In this document: in pieces, positions 18,860-28,237 of the stretch
Position numbering within the stretch: position 1 is the first letter of the stretch
How the letters are laid out: each line of letters begins with the position of its first letter
Assembly (NCBI RefSeq): GCF_009873495.1
Contig: NZ_CP046703.1
Coordinates: 186,001-250,000, forward strand
Direction of reading: 5' to 3'
DNA from: Nostoc sp. ATCC 53789
GTDB lineage: Bacteria > Cyanobacteriota > Cyanobacteriia > Cyanobacteriales > Nostocaceae
Length of the DNA stretch: 64,000 nucleotides
Translations under genes and position numbers: made by a program
The notes under the pieces: model-generated
What the model saw: the letters and a program-made list of their open reading frames with translations, nothing else
What the model was told of the DNA's origin: nothing
Database searches by the model: none

Positions 18860-19197
18860 GAATTCAGGAGTCAGAATTCAGGAGTCAGAATTCAGGAGTC
18901 AGAATCAAGACGCTCGTTCCTCTCTACGAGACGCTGCGCGAACGCTACCGCTACGCTATCAGTCGGGGATTCAGACCCGCGACTTTCTTGTTGACCACCA
19001 AATTTTCAATTTGGTGGGGTTGCAAAAACGTCGATTATTCAGACACTCGCAGACTCGCTCTAAGTGAAGCCATGCCGTTGGGCGCAGCCTCTCGTTCGCG
19101 TTAGCGTCTCTGAAAGAGAAGAGAAGGCTTTACGCTGCGCTATCCGCTTTTTCGTTCAGAATTCAGAATGAATTCTGACTCCTGACTCCTGAATTCT
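18860..19197. repeat. Tandem 14-mers with an inverted counterpart, framing dispersed repeats
   Basis: GAATTCAGGAGTCA occurs three times in tandem at 18860-18901. Inverted copies of the same unit lie at 19170-19197. Between the arms are segments of Nostoc-type dispersed repeats (CTACGAGACGCTGCGCGAAC near 18925 and TTCGCGTTAGCGTCTCTGAA near 19092). The arms could fold into a long cruciform. No gene is supported within; a plus-strand frame crossing it has no coding character. Confidence 0.65.
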
Positions 19198-19211
19198 GTT
19201 CGATAAAACAT

Positions 19212-19244
19212 CAATATTGGGTGGACATCGCCCACCCAATATTG
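19212..19244 (-). terminator. glgB terminator hairpin
   Basis: CAATATTGGGTGG (19212-19224) pairs perfectly with CCACCCAATATTG (19232-19244) around ACATCGC, immediately after the glgB stop. The T-tract in the glgB direction is short (TGTTTTATCG), so efficiency is uncertain. Confidence 0.6.
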
Positions 19245-21536
19245 TTATCCCATTAATTCAGCAGTCTTCTTCTTATCCAACTTGAGAATCAACACACCCA
19301 AAGGTGGCAAACACAAATCTAGCGAATAGGGACGACTGTGCAAAGACCAATCATCCGTCCACTTACCGCCTAAGTTGCCCATATTGCTGCCACCATATTG
19401 ACGTGCATCACTATTGAACAACTCAGTATAAAATCCCTTTTGCGGTACACCGATGCGGTAGTGAGAATGGGGTTGCGGTGTAAAATTGCAAACCACGATC
19501 GCAAAATCATCAGAATCCTTGTCACGACGGATGAAGGAAACTACACTATGGCGATTATCACTACAGTCAATCCATTCAAACCCAGGTTCAGCAAAATCCT
19601 GAGTGTACAAAACAGGCTCAGAACGGTAGAGATGGTTCAATTCCTGGAAAAACGTTTTTAACTGTTGGTGGGCTTCATGCTGCAATAAATGCCACTCCAA
19701 ATCTGCCCAAGCATTCCACTCACTCCACTGCCCAAACTCCATGCTCATAAACATGGTTTTCTTGCCTGGGTGAGCAAACATATAGCTAAATAAACAACGG
19801 ATATTAGCTAACTTCTGCCATGTATCTCCCGGCATTTTACCGATGATATTGCTCTTGCCATGCACCACTTCATCGTGGGATAGAGCCAGCATGAAGTTCT
19901 CACTGTGGTTGTACCACATACTAAAGGTGATATTGTTTTGGTGGAACTGGCGGAACCAAGGGTCCATGCTGAAGTAATCCAGCATATCGTGCATCCAGCC
20001 CATATTCCACTTCAAGTTAAAACCCAGTCCGCCTGTGTAGGTGGGCCAAGATACCATTGGCCAGGAAGTAGATTCTTCAGCAATTGAGAGAATGCCGGGG
20101 AAATAGCTAAAGATAATGTGATTGACCTGACGCAGAAAATCTGCTGCTTCTAGATTTTCTCTGCCGCCGTACTGGTTGGGCAGCCATTCTCCGGGTTCGC
20201 GGCAATAGTCGTTATAGAGCATCGAGGCAACAGCATCTACACGAATCCCGTCAATGTGATACTTGTCGAACCAGAAGAGGGCATTGGCTGCGAGGAAATT
20301 ACTAACTTCATGGCGACCATAGTTGAACACCAAAGTACCCCATTCTTTGTGTTCACCTTTGCGAGGGTCAGCGTGTTCGTACAGGTGGCTACCATCAAAG
20401 AAAGCTAAACCATGTCCATCTTTGGGGAAGTGACCCGGAACCCAATCCACAATTACCCCTATATCATTTTGGTGACATTTGTCAACAAAATACATGAAAT
20501 CTTCGGGGCTGCCAAAACGGGAGGTGGGAGCATAGTACCCAGTTACTTGATAACCCCAAGAACCATCAAAGGGATGCTCCGCAATGGGTAGCATTTCTAT
20601 ATGGGTGTATCCAAATTCTTTGACATAAGGAATTAGTCGGTCAGCTAGTTCCCGGTAGGTAAGGAAGCGTGCGCCCGGCTTAAGTTCCGAAACGATAACT
20701 ACCGGTTCAGTTTCACCATTTGGCAGTTTAGCAGGTTCGGCACTCGAAGCGTGTAACCAAGACCCTAAATGCACTTCATAAACTGAGACGGGCTGGGTAA
20801 GGGGATCAGTATGTCGCCGCTTCTCCATCCAGCTTTCGTCATCCCAAGTGTAAGCATCTAAATCAGTGACAATAGATGCCGTTTTCGGGCGGGGTTCTTG
20901 CTGGAAACCGTAGGGATCGGATTTTTCGTAAATGTGTCCTTCAAAATTTTTGATTTCATATTTGTAATGCTCTCCCACACCGATTTCAGGAATAAACAAT
21001 TCCCAAACCCCGGTTGGCCCTTTACGCATTTGGTGTTTGCGCCCATCCCAGAGGTTGAAATCTCCCAACAATGAAACGTTACGAGCATTGGGTGCCCAAA
21101 CTGCAAAATAAACGCCCTTAACGCCGCCTATTTCCGTGGTGTGCGCTCCCAGTTTTTCGTATATTCGGTGATGGTTGCCTTCACTAAATAAATGCAAATC
21201 AAAATCTGTCAAATTAGGAGAACGGAAGGCGTAAGGATCATAAGTAACACGCTCATGTTCTCCTTCTTTAATCCGTAACTGGTAGTTTGCCAGTTCTGCG
21301 GTTTCAATAGTGCATTCAAAAAAGTGAGGATGATGCACTGTTTGCATTGGGTATTCTTTCCGTTGTTCAGGAAGAACAACCCATACTGCACTTGCATTTG
21401 GTAAGTAGGCCCGCACAGCCCAGACAGTTTTGCCGTCTTGTTCTATGGGATGAGAACCTAGTATTTCAAAGGGATCGTTATGCTGATTCCAAACGATGCT
21501 GTTAACCTGTTCAGGGGCGATCGTGGTCATGGACAT
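19245..21536 (-). CDS. glgB: 1,4-alpha-glucan branching enzyme
   Basis: A 763-residue GH13 branching enzyme, which forms alpha-1,6 branches in glycogen. An N-terminal CBM48-like region (to ~230) precedes the TIM barrel. Catalytic residues are visible: the nucleophile Asp434 in [10 protein letters not shown], the acid/base Glu487 in [10 protein letters not shown], and the conserved [10 protein letters not shown] near 550-558. Long N-terminal beta domains and the length are typical of cyanobacterial GlgB. It is a single-gene minus-strand unit, convergent with leuCD. No other glg gene lies in the window. Confidence 0.97.
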   Translation of the reverse strand: MSMTTIAPEQVNSIVWNQHNDPFEILGSHPIEQDGKTVWAVRAYLPNASAVWVVLPEQRKEYPMQTVHHPHFFECTIETAELANYQLRIKEGEHERVTYDPYAFRSPNLTDFDLHLFSEGNHHRIYEKLGAHTTEIGGVKGVYFAVWAPNARNVSLLGDFNLWDGRKHQMRKGPTGVWELFIPEIGVGEHYKYEIKNFEGHIYEKSDPYGFQQEPRPKTASIVTDLDAYTWDDESWMEKRRHTDPLTQPVSVYEVHLGSWLHASSAEPAKLPNGETEPVVIVSELKPGARFLTYRELADRLIPYVKEFGYTHIEMLPIAEHPFDGSWGYQVTGYYAPTSRFGSPEDFMYFVDKCHQNDIGVIVDWVPGHFPKDGHGLAFFDGSHLYEHADPRKGEHKEWGTLVFNYGRHEVSNFLAANALFWFDKYHIDGIRVDAVASMLYNDYCREPGEWLPNQYGGRENLEAADFLRQVNHIIFSYFPGILSIAEESTSWPMVSWPTYTGGLGFNLKWNMGWMHDMLDYFSMDPWFRQFHQNNITFSMWYNHSENFMLALSHDEVVHGKSNIIGKMPGDTWQKLANIRCLFSYMFAHPGKKTMFMSMEFGQWSEWNAWADLEWHLLQHEAHQQLKTFFQELNHLYRSEPVLYTQDFAEPGFEWIDCSDNRHSVVSFIRRDKDSDDFAIVVCNFTPQPHSHYRIGVPQKGFYTELFNSDARQYGGSNMGNLGGKWTDDWSLHSRPYSLDLCLPPLGVLILKLDKKKTAELMG

Positions 21537-21643
21537 GAAGCTACCTAAGTGAAATAACGTGATTGACTAAATCTACTTTTTTAATATCTATATATATTCT
21601 TTACATTTATTTGCAATTTTGTCGCCACCGTTATCGTACATCA

Positions 21644-21682
21644 GAATGGGGAATGGGGAATGGGGAATGGGGAATGGGGAAT
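21644..21682. repeat. Tandem heptamer repeat GAATGGG, five copies
   Basis: Five perfect copies of GAATGGG plus a partial sixth, just past the stop of the minus-strand gene at 21686. This is the heptamer type common between genes of Nostoc-like genomes. Confidence 0.85.
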
Positions 21683-21685
21683 TTA

Positions 21686-22039
21686 TCAAAAATTTAAAAA
21701 TGGGAAAAACTGAAGTAAGGTTTTACGTAGGCGAAGCAAGAAAATCTGTTCCCGAATTTTGGGATCTAGTTTTGGTGGTGGGGCTTCTTGAAGCTGTGCT
21801 TGTAATTGAATGTATTCGGCAGCTGTTAGAAAGCTTCCATCAATTGGCGATCGCGCTTCTATGATAATCTTTGTCCGTAATATTTCTTCTGGTGTATCTT
21901 CTGGTGGCGGTAATGCTATGACTACTGATGATGTCCAATAGCTACTTACTACAACAAAAGTTGCACTAATCACAAACAAGCTCAGAAATTTTACTGCCTT
22001 TCTCGCTTTAACTCTCCCCATCTCTTGAACTGCATTCAC
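21686..22039 (-). CDS. Small exported/membrane-anchored protein, unknown
   Basis: A 117-residue protein. A basic N-terminus (GRVKARKAVK) and one hydrophobic stretch (FLSLFVISATFVVVSSYWTSSVVIA) form a signal peptide or anchor, cleavable after about residue 43. The mature part is short and charged, with PPPEDTPEEILRTKIIIEAR and a Gln-rich helix (AEYIQLQAQLQEA). Start at 22039 is chosen; ATG at 22021 would also preserve the signal sequence. It resembles conserved cyanobacterial hypothetical proteins; no function can be given. Confidence 0.7.
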   Translation of the reverse strand: MNAVQEMGRVKARKAVKFLSLFVISATFVVVSSYWTSSVVIALPPPEDTPEEILRTKIIIEARSPIDGSFLTAAEYIQLQAQLQEAPPPKLDPKIREQIFLLRLRKTLLQFFPFLNF

Positions 22040-22552
22040 AACGCAGCATGAAAATCTGTTTCCCAGTACCCAATTCCCAAAGTTATAAATTTTCCCAATA
22101 AAAATCTGGCAATATCAAGAAACATCACTAGGTCTGTCCTAATACAGAATAGACTACAGGGAATGCTCTTGAGCAATTGCCAGCGATCGCAATGAATTCT
22201 TTTGTCCTCTCAAAACTCAGGAGTTTCAGCTATTCCAAACACTAAATTGTGGAAGTATTTTGCCCACAAGATGGCTTAGATTTACGGAACTAAACTCTCT
22301 TTTACTTGGAATAAGGTTCGGTCAGGCGAGAATTTTCAGGCGGACACTTGGTTGACGAGGTAATCCTCATCACCAGTGTCCTTTTATTGCTGCCCTACTT
22401 AGCTGATATTTGAGCAAACTCTAGGCTCTGATACACCAAAAGAAAGATCAAGGTTTCTAGATAAACCTATTAATTCAAGCTATGTGGTGACGAGCGTTGT
22501 TACTAAGCTATTTTGGGCATGATTTCAACTAAAGCTAAAAGCTTAAGATGCC
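22040..22552. other. Intergenic region with an orphan terminator-like hairpin
   Basis: No coding frame is supported over 513 bp. The notable element is a long hairpin with a T-run at 22342-22388, listed separately. The rest is AT-rich with one GCGATCGC site near 22186. Confidence 0.5.
22342..22388 (+). terminator. Long hairpin plus T-run with no annotated gene upstream
   Basis: GGACACTTGG.. at 22342 pairs with ..CCAGTGTCC ending at 22381, with GAGG/CCTC at the tip around TAAT, giving about 16 pairs with small mismatches. TTTTATT follows. It has the form of a rho-independent terminator on the plus strand, yet no plus-strand gene precedes it within 2 kb or more. It may be the 3' end of a small RNA. 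Confidence 0.5.
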
Positions 22553-22753
22553 TTATTTAGGAGTAGCAGCAGGTGTAGCAGCAGGTGTAGCCGCAGGTGT
22601 GGTTTTAGTAGCGGGAGGCGCATCAGTTGGTTCACCTGTAGCAGCAGGAGTACCACCAGGAGTAGTACCACCATCACCACCGCCTTCACCACAGGCTCCC
22701 AGAATTGTAGCTAGACTTAAGATTACAGCCAAACCAAAGATTTTTGTTTTCAT
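22553..22753 (-). CDS. Small repeat-rich lipoprotein
   Basis: A 66-residue protein with a lipoprotein signal peptide: MKTKIFGLAVILSLATILGAC, lipobox LGAC with Cys21. The mature 45 residues are Gly-rich and then Pro/Ala/Thr-rich, ending in three to four copies of PAAT encoded by near-identical 12-bp DNA units. Expected to be lipid-anchored and extended, perhaps spanning into the cell wall. The plus-strand frame over the same DNA is its shadow. Function unknown; the repeat number is probably variable between strains. Confidence 0.75.
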   Translation of the reverse strand: MKTKIFGLAVILSLATILGACGEGGGDGGTTPGGTPAATGEPTDAPPATKTTPAATPAATPAATPK

Positions 22754-23259
22754 AACTCCTCTTTCACCAATTGTGGCTAGAAAAATTTTTCGCCTGTTGA
22801 ATACGATACCGTATTTATTGCTTTTTTTTTAATGCTGTGAGATTACATACTTAAAAAAAATAATCCTTTGGGATATTCTTTATTAGCAGTATGTCTCATA
22901 CAGCTATCTGATTAGTTTCTCTTAACTCAGAAGCAAAAAGGAAATTACCAAATTTTCTAGCAAACCGAGCTATCATAACAAAAAATTTTATTTTTTTCAC
23001 AGAGTATTGCACCTTGCTGCCCGGCGTTGCCATACTTTAGGTTCTATCTCTAAAGGGTAAGCTGTCTGGTTGCTAATCGCTGATTGCAAACATTGCAATA
23101 TCTAGAGGATGCAAACATTGCTACAGCTACCTATCAGAACAGTTAAAAGGGTGTAGTCTGTTATGTGTGCTTGTTGCACAGAAGTAAGTCTTAACCCTAT
23201 CAAAAACAGACAATCAAGAAAATCAATCTAAAGTACAGTATTTTCAATCTAAAAAATTT
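22754..23259. other. Intergenic region upstream of the ftsI locus
   Basis: AT-rich, about 506 bp, between divergent genes. It should carry the lipoprotein promoter on the left and the promoter of the FtsL-like/FtsI pair on the right. I see no gene, RNA fold or strong repeat. Confidence 0.45.
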
Positions 23260-23973
23260 ATGGTAGTTGCTCGTAAATCTGCTATTTCTGGAAAGGGTAA
23301 TTGGTTCTGGCGAGATTCTATGTTTTCTTTAGGAAGGCGACGTTCTACGCGTATAGAGTCTGTAGCACAGAGCGCTGCTACACCAGCAACCAAATCCACA
23401 CCCTTATCCTCTCAAAGACAACAGCGTTCCTCAAAAAATTTAGCGGTTTCTGCCACAAATAAGGCAGCTATGCCCAAATCGGTGAAAGAGTTGGGTAGAC
23501 AAAAGTTACCAAATCTCAATGAGCAGTCCAGTGCGACTCAGAAAAGTTCAGGGGTAGATTTTCTTGGACTTCCGACAATGCCTAATTCTGGAGCCGTACC
23601 TTTATGGTTGTTGCGCTTGTACACATTTCATCGTTATTCGACAGTTTTGGCGTTTTTGGTAGTAGCATCGACACTTGCTGTTTATGGCTGGACAGTATAT
23701 TCCCAAGAGCTTTGGAGTAAGTCATATCGCAGACTGCAAAACCTCCAACGTCATGAGCGGTTACTAACGACAACCAACGCCACGCTGACAAATAGAATGG
23801 CTAAGGAAGCGGAACAACCAACAGCAGGGCTAGTATCGCCAACCCCTCAAGGAATGATTTTCTTGTCTCCAGCACCTCATACTCCTAAGCCAGCATCATC
23901 TAATAAAATAACGCCTAACATAACGCCAAGTTCGGAAACGCAACGGCAAACGCTATCACCACTTGGATATTAA
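23260..23973 (+). CDS. FtsL-like single-span protein upstream of ftsI
   Basis: A 237-residue protein with a long basic, Ser/Thr/Gln-rich N-terminal region (1-115), one membrane span at about 127-147 (STVLAFLVVASTLAVYGWTV) and a short coiled-coil-like segment (ELWSKSYRRLQNLQRHERLL) at 150-178. A Pro/Thr-rich tail follows. Topology, heptad pattern after the span and position directly before ftsI match FtsL/FtsL-like division proteins, which are poorly conserved in sequence. The division role is therefore an inference from context. The cytoplasmic arm is unusually long. Confidence 0.65.
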   Translation: MVVARKSAISGKGNWFWRDSMFSLGRRRSTRIESVAQSAATPATKSTPLSSQRQQRSSKNLAVSATNKAAMPKSVKELGRQKLPNLNEQSSATQKSSGVDFLGLPTMPNSGAVPLWLLRLYTFHRYSTVLAFLVVASTLAVYGWTVYSQELWSKSYRRLQNLQRHERLLTTTNATLTNRMAKEAEQPTAGLVSPTPQGMIFLSPAPHTPKPASSNKITPNITPSSETQRQTLSPLGY

Positions 23974-23983
23974 GAGTTAGGAG

Positions 23984-24003
23984 AGACGCGATTAATCGCG
24001 TCT
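23984..24003. repeat. Perfect 20-bp palindrome
   Basis: AGACGCGATTAATCGCGTCT reads the same on both strands. It sits between the FtsL-like gene and ftsI. A diverged relative (AGACGCGATAAATCGCCGTC) occurs near 30688, so it is probably a dispersed palindromic repeat; an operator is the alternative. Confidence 0.65.
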
Positions 24004-24078
24004 GTACAGGAGTTATGGAGTAACTAACTTTAAGTTTGGACTTTTGACTCCGAAAAGTAATTTGGTACTGAGTAGGCA

Positions 24079-25917
24079 ATGCAAAAATTACCAAGCAGAA
24101 CAAGATTAAGAAAGTCTCGGAATCCAGCCTTCAAAAAGCAGCAGAAGGGTTCTAAACGAGGGTTATTGGGGACACTTGCCTCTAATATCCAAAACCAAAC
24201 ATCCAATACCAAGTCCCGGCTGTTCGTCGTCTGGGGCGTATTAATGGCAGCAGGATTGGGGTTAGGTATCAAGTTGTATAACTTGCAAATTGTCAAGGGA
24301 ACAAAATTAACGGAGCAGGCGCGGAACCAGCAAATGGTGGATTTGCGACCTTTTATGCCCCGCCGCCCGGTGGTAGATCGCAATAGTGAACTGTTGGCGA
24401 TTGACCGTCCTGTGTATACTTTGTACGCTCATCCCAAGCTGTTTGATAAGTCTAATGAAGAGATGGCAGAGCGACTTGCCCCAATATTGGCCAAAGATAC
24501 TGCTGAATTGGTGAAAACTTTTCAAAGTAAAAAAAGCGGAATTATACTTGCCCCAGCCCTACCGGAAGAAATTATTGATCGCGTGACTTCTTTGCGTTTA
24601 AATGGCTTAGAGTTAATTCAAAAATACTCCCGATATTATCCGCCAGACGATTTGGTTGCTGATGTGGTGGGTTATGTGAATGTTGACCGTCGTGGTCAAG
24701 CAGGTGTGGAATATTCTCAAGAGAAGTTGTTAGAACGTCCTGTGCAAACGGTGCGGCTCAGTCGCTCTGGTAATGGAGCCGTGATGCCAGATCATGCACC
24801 GGAAGGTTTTCTGCATTTTGATGATTTGCGGCTACAACTCACAATCGATAGCCGTCTGCAACGGATTGCTAGCCTGGCACTCAAACAACAAATGGAGAAG
24901 TTTGATGCTAAACGTGGGGCGGTAATTGTAATGGATGCGTTGGATGGTTCCTTACTCGCCCTCGTTTCTCAGCCTACCTATAACCCTAATGAATACGCTA
25001 AAGCTAATATCTCGCTGTTCAAAAACTGGACGGTGGCGGATCTTTATGAACCGGGATCGACTTTTAAGCCTTTGAATGTGGCGATCGCTCTGGAAAATAA
25101 TGTCATCAAACCAGATGATATGTTTAATGACTCCGGTTCTATTCGAGTGGCTAATTACACCATCAAAAATGCGATGAATAATGGTAATGGGCGAATCAGT
25201 ATCGCTCAAATTTTGCAATATTCCAGCAACATTGGCATGGTGCAAATTATCCAACGCTTAAAGCCTTCAATCTACTACAACTGGCTAGAACGTTTGGGGC
25301 TAGGACAAAAAGTTGATACAGATTTACCTTTTGAAGTTGGCGGTCGGCTTAAAAGTCAAGAAGAATTTATCGCTTCGCCAATTGAACCAGCTACTACTTC
25401 CTTTGGGCAAGGTTTTTCGATGACACCGATACAGCTAGTGCAAATGCACGGTGCTTTAGCCAATGGCGGTAAATTGGTTACACCCCATGTAGTACGCGGG
25501 TTGATTGATACCAAAGGGCAGATGCATGATTCACCCACTCGGACTATATCACGCCAAATTTTCTCAGCCGCAACAGCCCAAAAGGTTGTAGAAATGATGG
25601 AAACTGTTGTTAATGAAGGCAGTGGTAAGGCGGCACAAATTCCCGGATATCGCATTGCTGGTAAAACTGGTACAGCCCAAAAAGCTAGTCCTAATGGTGG
25701 TTATATCAAGGGTGCTAGAATGACCAGTTTCGTGGCTATTTTACCAGTAGAATCTCCTCGCTATGTAGTGTTTGCACTGGTGGATGAGCCAAAAGGAGAA
25801 AGTGCTTATGGTTCTACTGTTGCTGCACCAATTGTTAAGTCAGTAATCGAAGCACTGATTCCTCTTGAGGAGATTCCGCCAAGTAAGCCGATTGAGCAAC
25901 AGCCGAAAGTGCCGTAG
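24079..25917 (+). CDS. ftsI: Peptidoglycan transpeptidase FtsI (penicillin-binding protein 2/3 type)
   Basis: A 612-residue class B penicillin-binding protein. After a basic cytoplasmic tail there is one span near residues 48-68, then the pedestal domain beginning PRRPVVDRNSELLA (~94-107). The transpeptidase domain has all three motifs: STFK at 327-330 with the acyl-enzyme Ser327, SSN at 382-384, and KTG at 529-531. It crosslinks septal peptidoglycan. A short Pro-rich tail ends the protein. The FtsL-like gene 105 bp upstream on the same strand supports FtsI over the elongation paralogue PBP2 (MrdA). Confidence 0.92.
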   Translation: MQKLPSRTRLRKSRNPAFKKQQKGSKRGLLGTLASNIQNQTSNTKSRLFVVWGVLMAAGLGLGIKLYNLQIVKGTKLTEQARNQQMVDLRPFMPRRPVVDRNSELLAIDRPVYTLYAHPKLFDKSNEEMAERLAPILAKDTAELVKTFQSKKSGIILAPALPEEIIDRVTSLRLNGLELIQKYSRYYPPDDLVADVVGYVNVDRRGQAGVEYSQEKLLERPVQTVRLSRSGNGAVMPDHAPEGFLHFDDLRLQLTIDSRLQRIASLALKQQMEKFDAKRGAVIVMDALDGSLLALVSQPTYNPNEYAKANISLFKNWTVADLYEPGSTFKPLNVAIALENNVIKPDDMFNDSGSIRVANYTIKNAMNNGNGRISIAQILQYSSNIGMVQIIQRLKPSIYYNWLERLGLGQKVDTDLPFEVGGRLKSQEEFIASPIEPATTSFGQGFSMTPIQLVQMHGALANGGKLVTPHVVRGLIDTKGQMHDSPTRTISRQIFSAATAQKVVEMMETVVNEGSGKAAQIPGYRIAGKTGTAQKASPNGGYIKGARMTSFVAILPVESPRYVVFALVDEPKGESAYGSTVAAPIVKSVIEALIPLEEIPPSKPIEQQPKVP

Positions 25918-26035
25918 GGAGTAGGGGAGGGGCAGGGAGCAGGGGGGCAGGGGAGCAGAGGAGGCAGAGGGAGCAAGGGGGAAATAACCAATGCCCAATG
26001 CCCAATGCCCCATGCCCAATACCCTTCTTTTGAAA
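25918..26035. repeat. Low-complexity purine-rich and heptamer-like repeats
   Basis: Directly after ftsI comes a G/A-rich stretch of GGGGCAGGGAGCA-type units, then CAATGCC repeats near 25988-26020. The type is common between Nostoc genes; no gene or terminator is visible in it. Confidence 0.7.
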
Positions 26036-26146
26036 CTTAATCTTTGTTTATAACCAGGGAAAGAGGTACAGAAAGCTACTGGTGTGGAAACCTAGGTATT
26101 AGAGGTGAAACTAATTTCTCACTTTTCCAAAGCTAGCGAAGATTCC

Positions 26147-27253
26147 ATGCAAAGCAATTTAGTTATATTTCCTAATGCTGGGACTGCGAAAAAAAGCACC
26201 CAAACAGAAGAAAGAACAATTACCAAGTACCACCGTGCTGAGGAGCAATTTATAGAACTGCTAGCAATGGAGGATTTGGATCATCAGCTGGATGTAAAAC
26301 CTGCAATAGCTAGTGAGTTTGAACAGGCGCTCTCAACAGCAATTCGCGCCGCTTATAAAAACGATCGCTCTGATGAACAGGCTCACCGTTTTTTGCAACG
26401 GATACTTTATCGAATTAATCGGCTTAAGCTGTTTTGGTACGACGATTTGCAGCATTATACCAATGAGCGATCGCTTTATTTATCCTCATGTCGCGATCAA
26501 ATTGAGGCTGCTTGGCAAAACTGGGAACTGGCACAGATCGATTTACCAGCGCTGCAACAATTGGATGTCAAGCACGCTTTAATTGAGCGTGCATCCGCCG
26601 ATTTAAATCCGCCTTTGTCGGATAGTAGCCGCTATATTCGTGAGGATATGACTGAAGCTGGCTATCGTCACCTGCTAGCGATCGGTTCCTTTGATGGCTT
26701 GGTTGAAGGTAGTCGTCTATGCTACGTATTGGGTGGTGCTGCTAATGAAGTGCAGTGTACGCTGGTGCGAGTACTACTAGAAGAATACGGCAATGGTCGT
26801 TTATCCCGCAAGCACTCGACATTTTTTGCCCAAATGCTGGCTGAGTTTGGGATGAACACTGAACCAGAAGGATACTTCGATTTAGTGCCTTGGGAAGTTC
26901 TAGCTTGTGCTAATCATAATTTTTTGACCACCGATCGCAAACGCTATTTCCTACGTTATTGTGGTGCGTTGACATATTTTGAAGTGGCTGGCCCTGCGGC
27001 TTATAAAAACTATCTGGCGGCGGCGCAACGATTGGGACTGTCAGAGGCGGCGATGGGTTATTGGGAACTGCACATCAGGGAAGATGAACGCCACGGTCGT
27101 TGGATGTTAGATGATGTTGCTTTGTCTTTAGCAGAACAGTATCCCAAGAATGCGTGGGAACTCCTGCTTGGGTATGACCAGGAGAAACTAATGGGCGATC
27201 GCGCCGCTACTGCTGTTGTGCGATCGATACGCGAAGCAAAACAATTCGTCTGA
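26147..27253 (+). CDS. Iron-containing redox enzyme family protein (haem-oxygenase-like fold)
   Basis: A 368-residue protein from the ATG at 26147; an in-frame GTG at 26105 would add 14 residues. It resembles the haem-oxygenase-like 'iron-containing redox enzyme' family (HDO type, related to UndA and SznF). Likely metal ligands lie in helices with EEYGNG (about residue 210), in HNF near 270, and in ELHIREDERHG near 310-320, where E-x3-D-E-R-H is typical. Such enzymes use a di-iron centre to oxidise or cleave amine or fatty substrates; the substrate here cannot be told. It stands alone between repeats and a methyltransferase gene. Confidence 0.75.
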   Translation: MQSNLVIFPNAGTAKKSTQTEERTITKYHRAEEQFIELLAMEDLDHQLDVKPAIASEFEQALSTAIRAAYKNDRSDEQAHRFLQRILYRINRLKLFWYDDLQHYTNERSLYLSSCRDQIEAAWQNWELAQIDLPALQQLDVKHALIERASADLNPPLSDSSRYIREDMTEAGYRHLLAIGSFDGLVEGSRLCYVLGGAANEVQCTLVRVLLEEYGNGRLSRKHSTFFAQMLAEFGMNTEPEGYFDLVPWEVLACANHNFLTTDRKRYFLRYCGALTYFEVAGPAAYKNYLAAAQRLGLSEAAMGYWELHIREDERHGRWMLDDVALSLAEQYPKNAWELLLGYDQEKLMGDRAATAVVRSIREAKQFV

Positions 27254-27468
27254 CTCGTATGTGAAGATAAATCCCAAAAATTAGAAATTAAAAATAGCAG
27301 GTTTTAGCATTTTAATTTGACATTTTTAAGTCATTTTATATCTAATTAACCTGCAAAAAGATTTCTTTAGCAACACCTTGCTAAAGGAACAGTTTCTTAT
27401 TGCCTTAATACAAGGTAATAAATAATTTCTTTCCTGCTTATTATACATTACCAATTGATTGCAGTCAA

Positions 27469-28164
27469 ATGAAAGATATCTTTTTTTGTCCTGAAGAATC
27501 CAATTTCTACTCAAACTGTTTAGAAAGCTTTGTGATCAGAAATTGTAAAAATTCTGAATCTATTGTGGAGTTTGGTTCAGGAGATGGCAGCCCTGTAATT
27601 AATTCCTTATTGAGAAACAACTTTAATGGCGTAATCCAGGGATTTGAATTAAATACTTCTGCATTGAAGGTTGCCAATTCAACCATCGATGAATACAATC
27701 TCACAAATAAATATATAATACATAATTCATCTTTGTTTAATTCGTCTCAACCAGATGCCGAGTATCTTGTAGCCAATCCACCCTATCTACCCGCACCAGA
27801 TGACGATATTTATATACCACTTTTATTTGGGGGCGTAGATGGAGCAACAGTTACCAATGATCTTTTGTCGTTAGATTATGAAAATGTCTTGGTTTTAATA
27901 TCTAGCTTTTCTAATCCCATAAATACGTTGAACCTAGCAAAACAAAATGGTTATTATGTTCAAAATTTCATGGTGTTACCTTTGCAGTTCGGCTACTATA
28001 GCTCGGAGCCAAAAGTAAAAAAACACATAGAAGAACTCCGAAAAAACAAAATGGCGTTTTATTCTGGTGATTATTATTTTTTAGCTGGCGTTTTATTTAC
28101 AAAATCACAGAATCCTGGAATTGATTTATCTAATCAATTAGCTCAGGTGATGACGAGTTTGTGA
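27469..28164 (+). CDS. SAM-dependent methyltransferase with NPPY motif
   Basis: A 231-residue class I methyltransferase. The SAM motif I is VEFGSGDGSP near residues 37-46, an acidic motif II residue lies in GFELN, and NPPYLPAPDD near 103-112 is the catalytic motif of N-methyltransferases acting on planar amino groups (PrmC/HemK, RlmG, TrmN6). It is shorter than PrmC and lacks its N-terminal helical domain, so the target is open; a small metabolite or an RNA base is possible. The gene is AT-richer than its neighbours, which may hint at transfer. Confidence 0.75.
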   Translation: MKDIFFCPEESNFYSNCLESFVIRNCKNSESIVEFGSGDGSPVINSLLRNNFNGVIQGFELNTSALKVANSTIDEYNLTNKYIIHNSSLFNSSQPDAEYLVANPPYLPAPDDDIYIPLLFGGVDGATVTNDLLSLDYENVLVLISSFSNPINTLNLAKQNGYYVQNFMVLPLQFGYYSSEPKVKKHIEELRKNKMAFYSGDYYFLAGVLFTKSQNPGIDLSNQLAQVMTSL

Positions 28165-28237
28165 AAATATATAGGCTGAGATTCCTGACTTATTAAATAA
28201 GTCGGGAATCAGATTTTTCTTGATTAAAACTTTGATT

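Noticed and set aside
18860..18901. CRISPR array
   Set aside because: Units are 14 bp, directly adjacent with no spacers, so these are tandem repeats. The same holds for all heptamer arrays; no CRISPR was found in the window.
18762..19067. 101-residue frame downstream of leuD
   Set aside because: It crosses the leuD terminator and the 14-mer repeats; a translation of repeat DNA.
22548..22832. 94-residue plus-strand frame with Gly/Val/Pro repeats
   Set aside because: It is the opposite strand of the lipoprotein gene, whose signal peptide and lipobox make the minus strand the real one.
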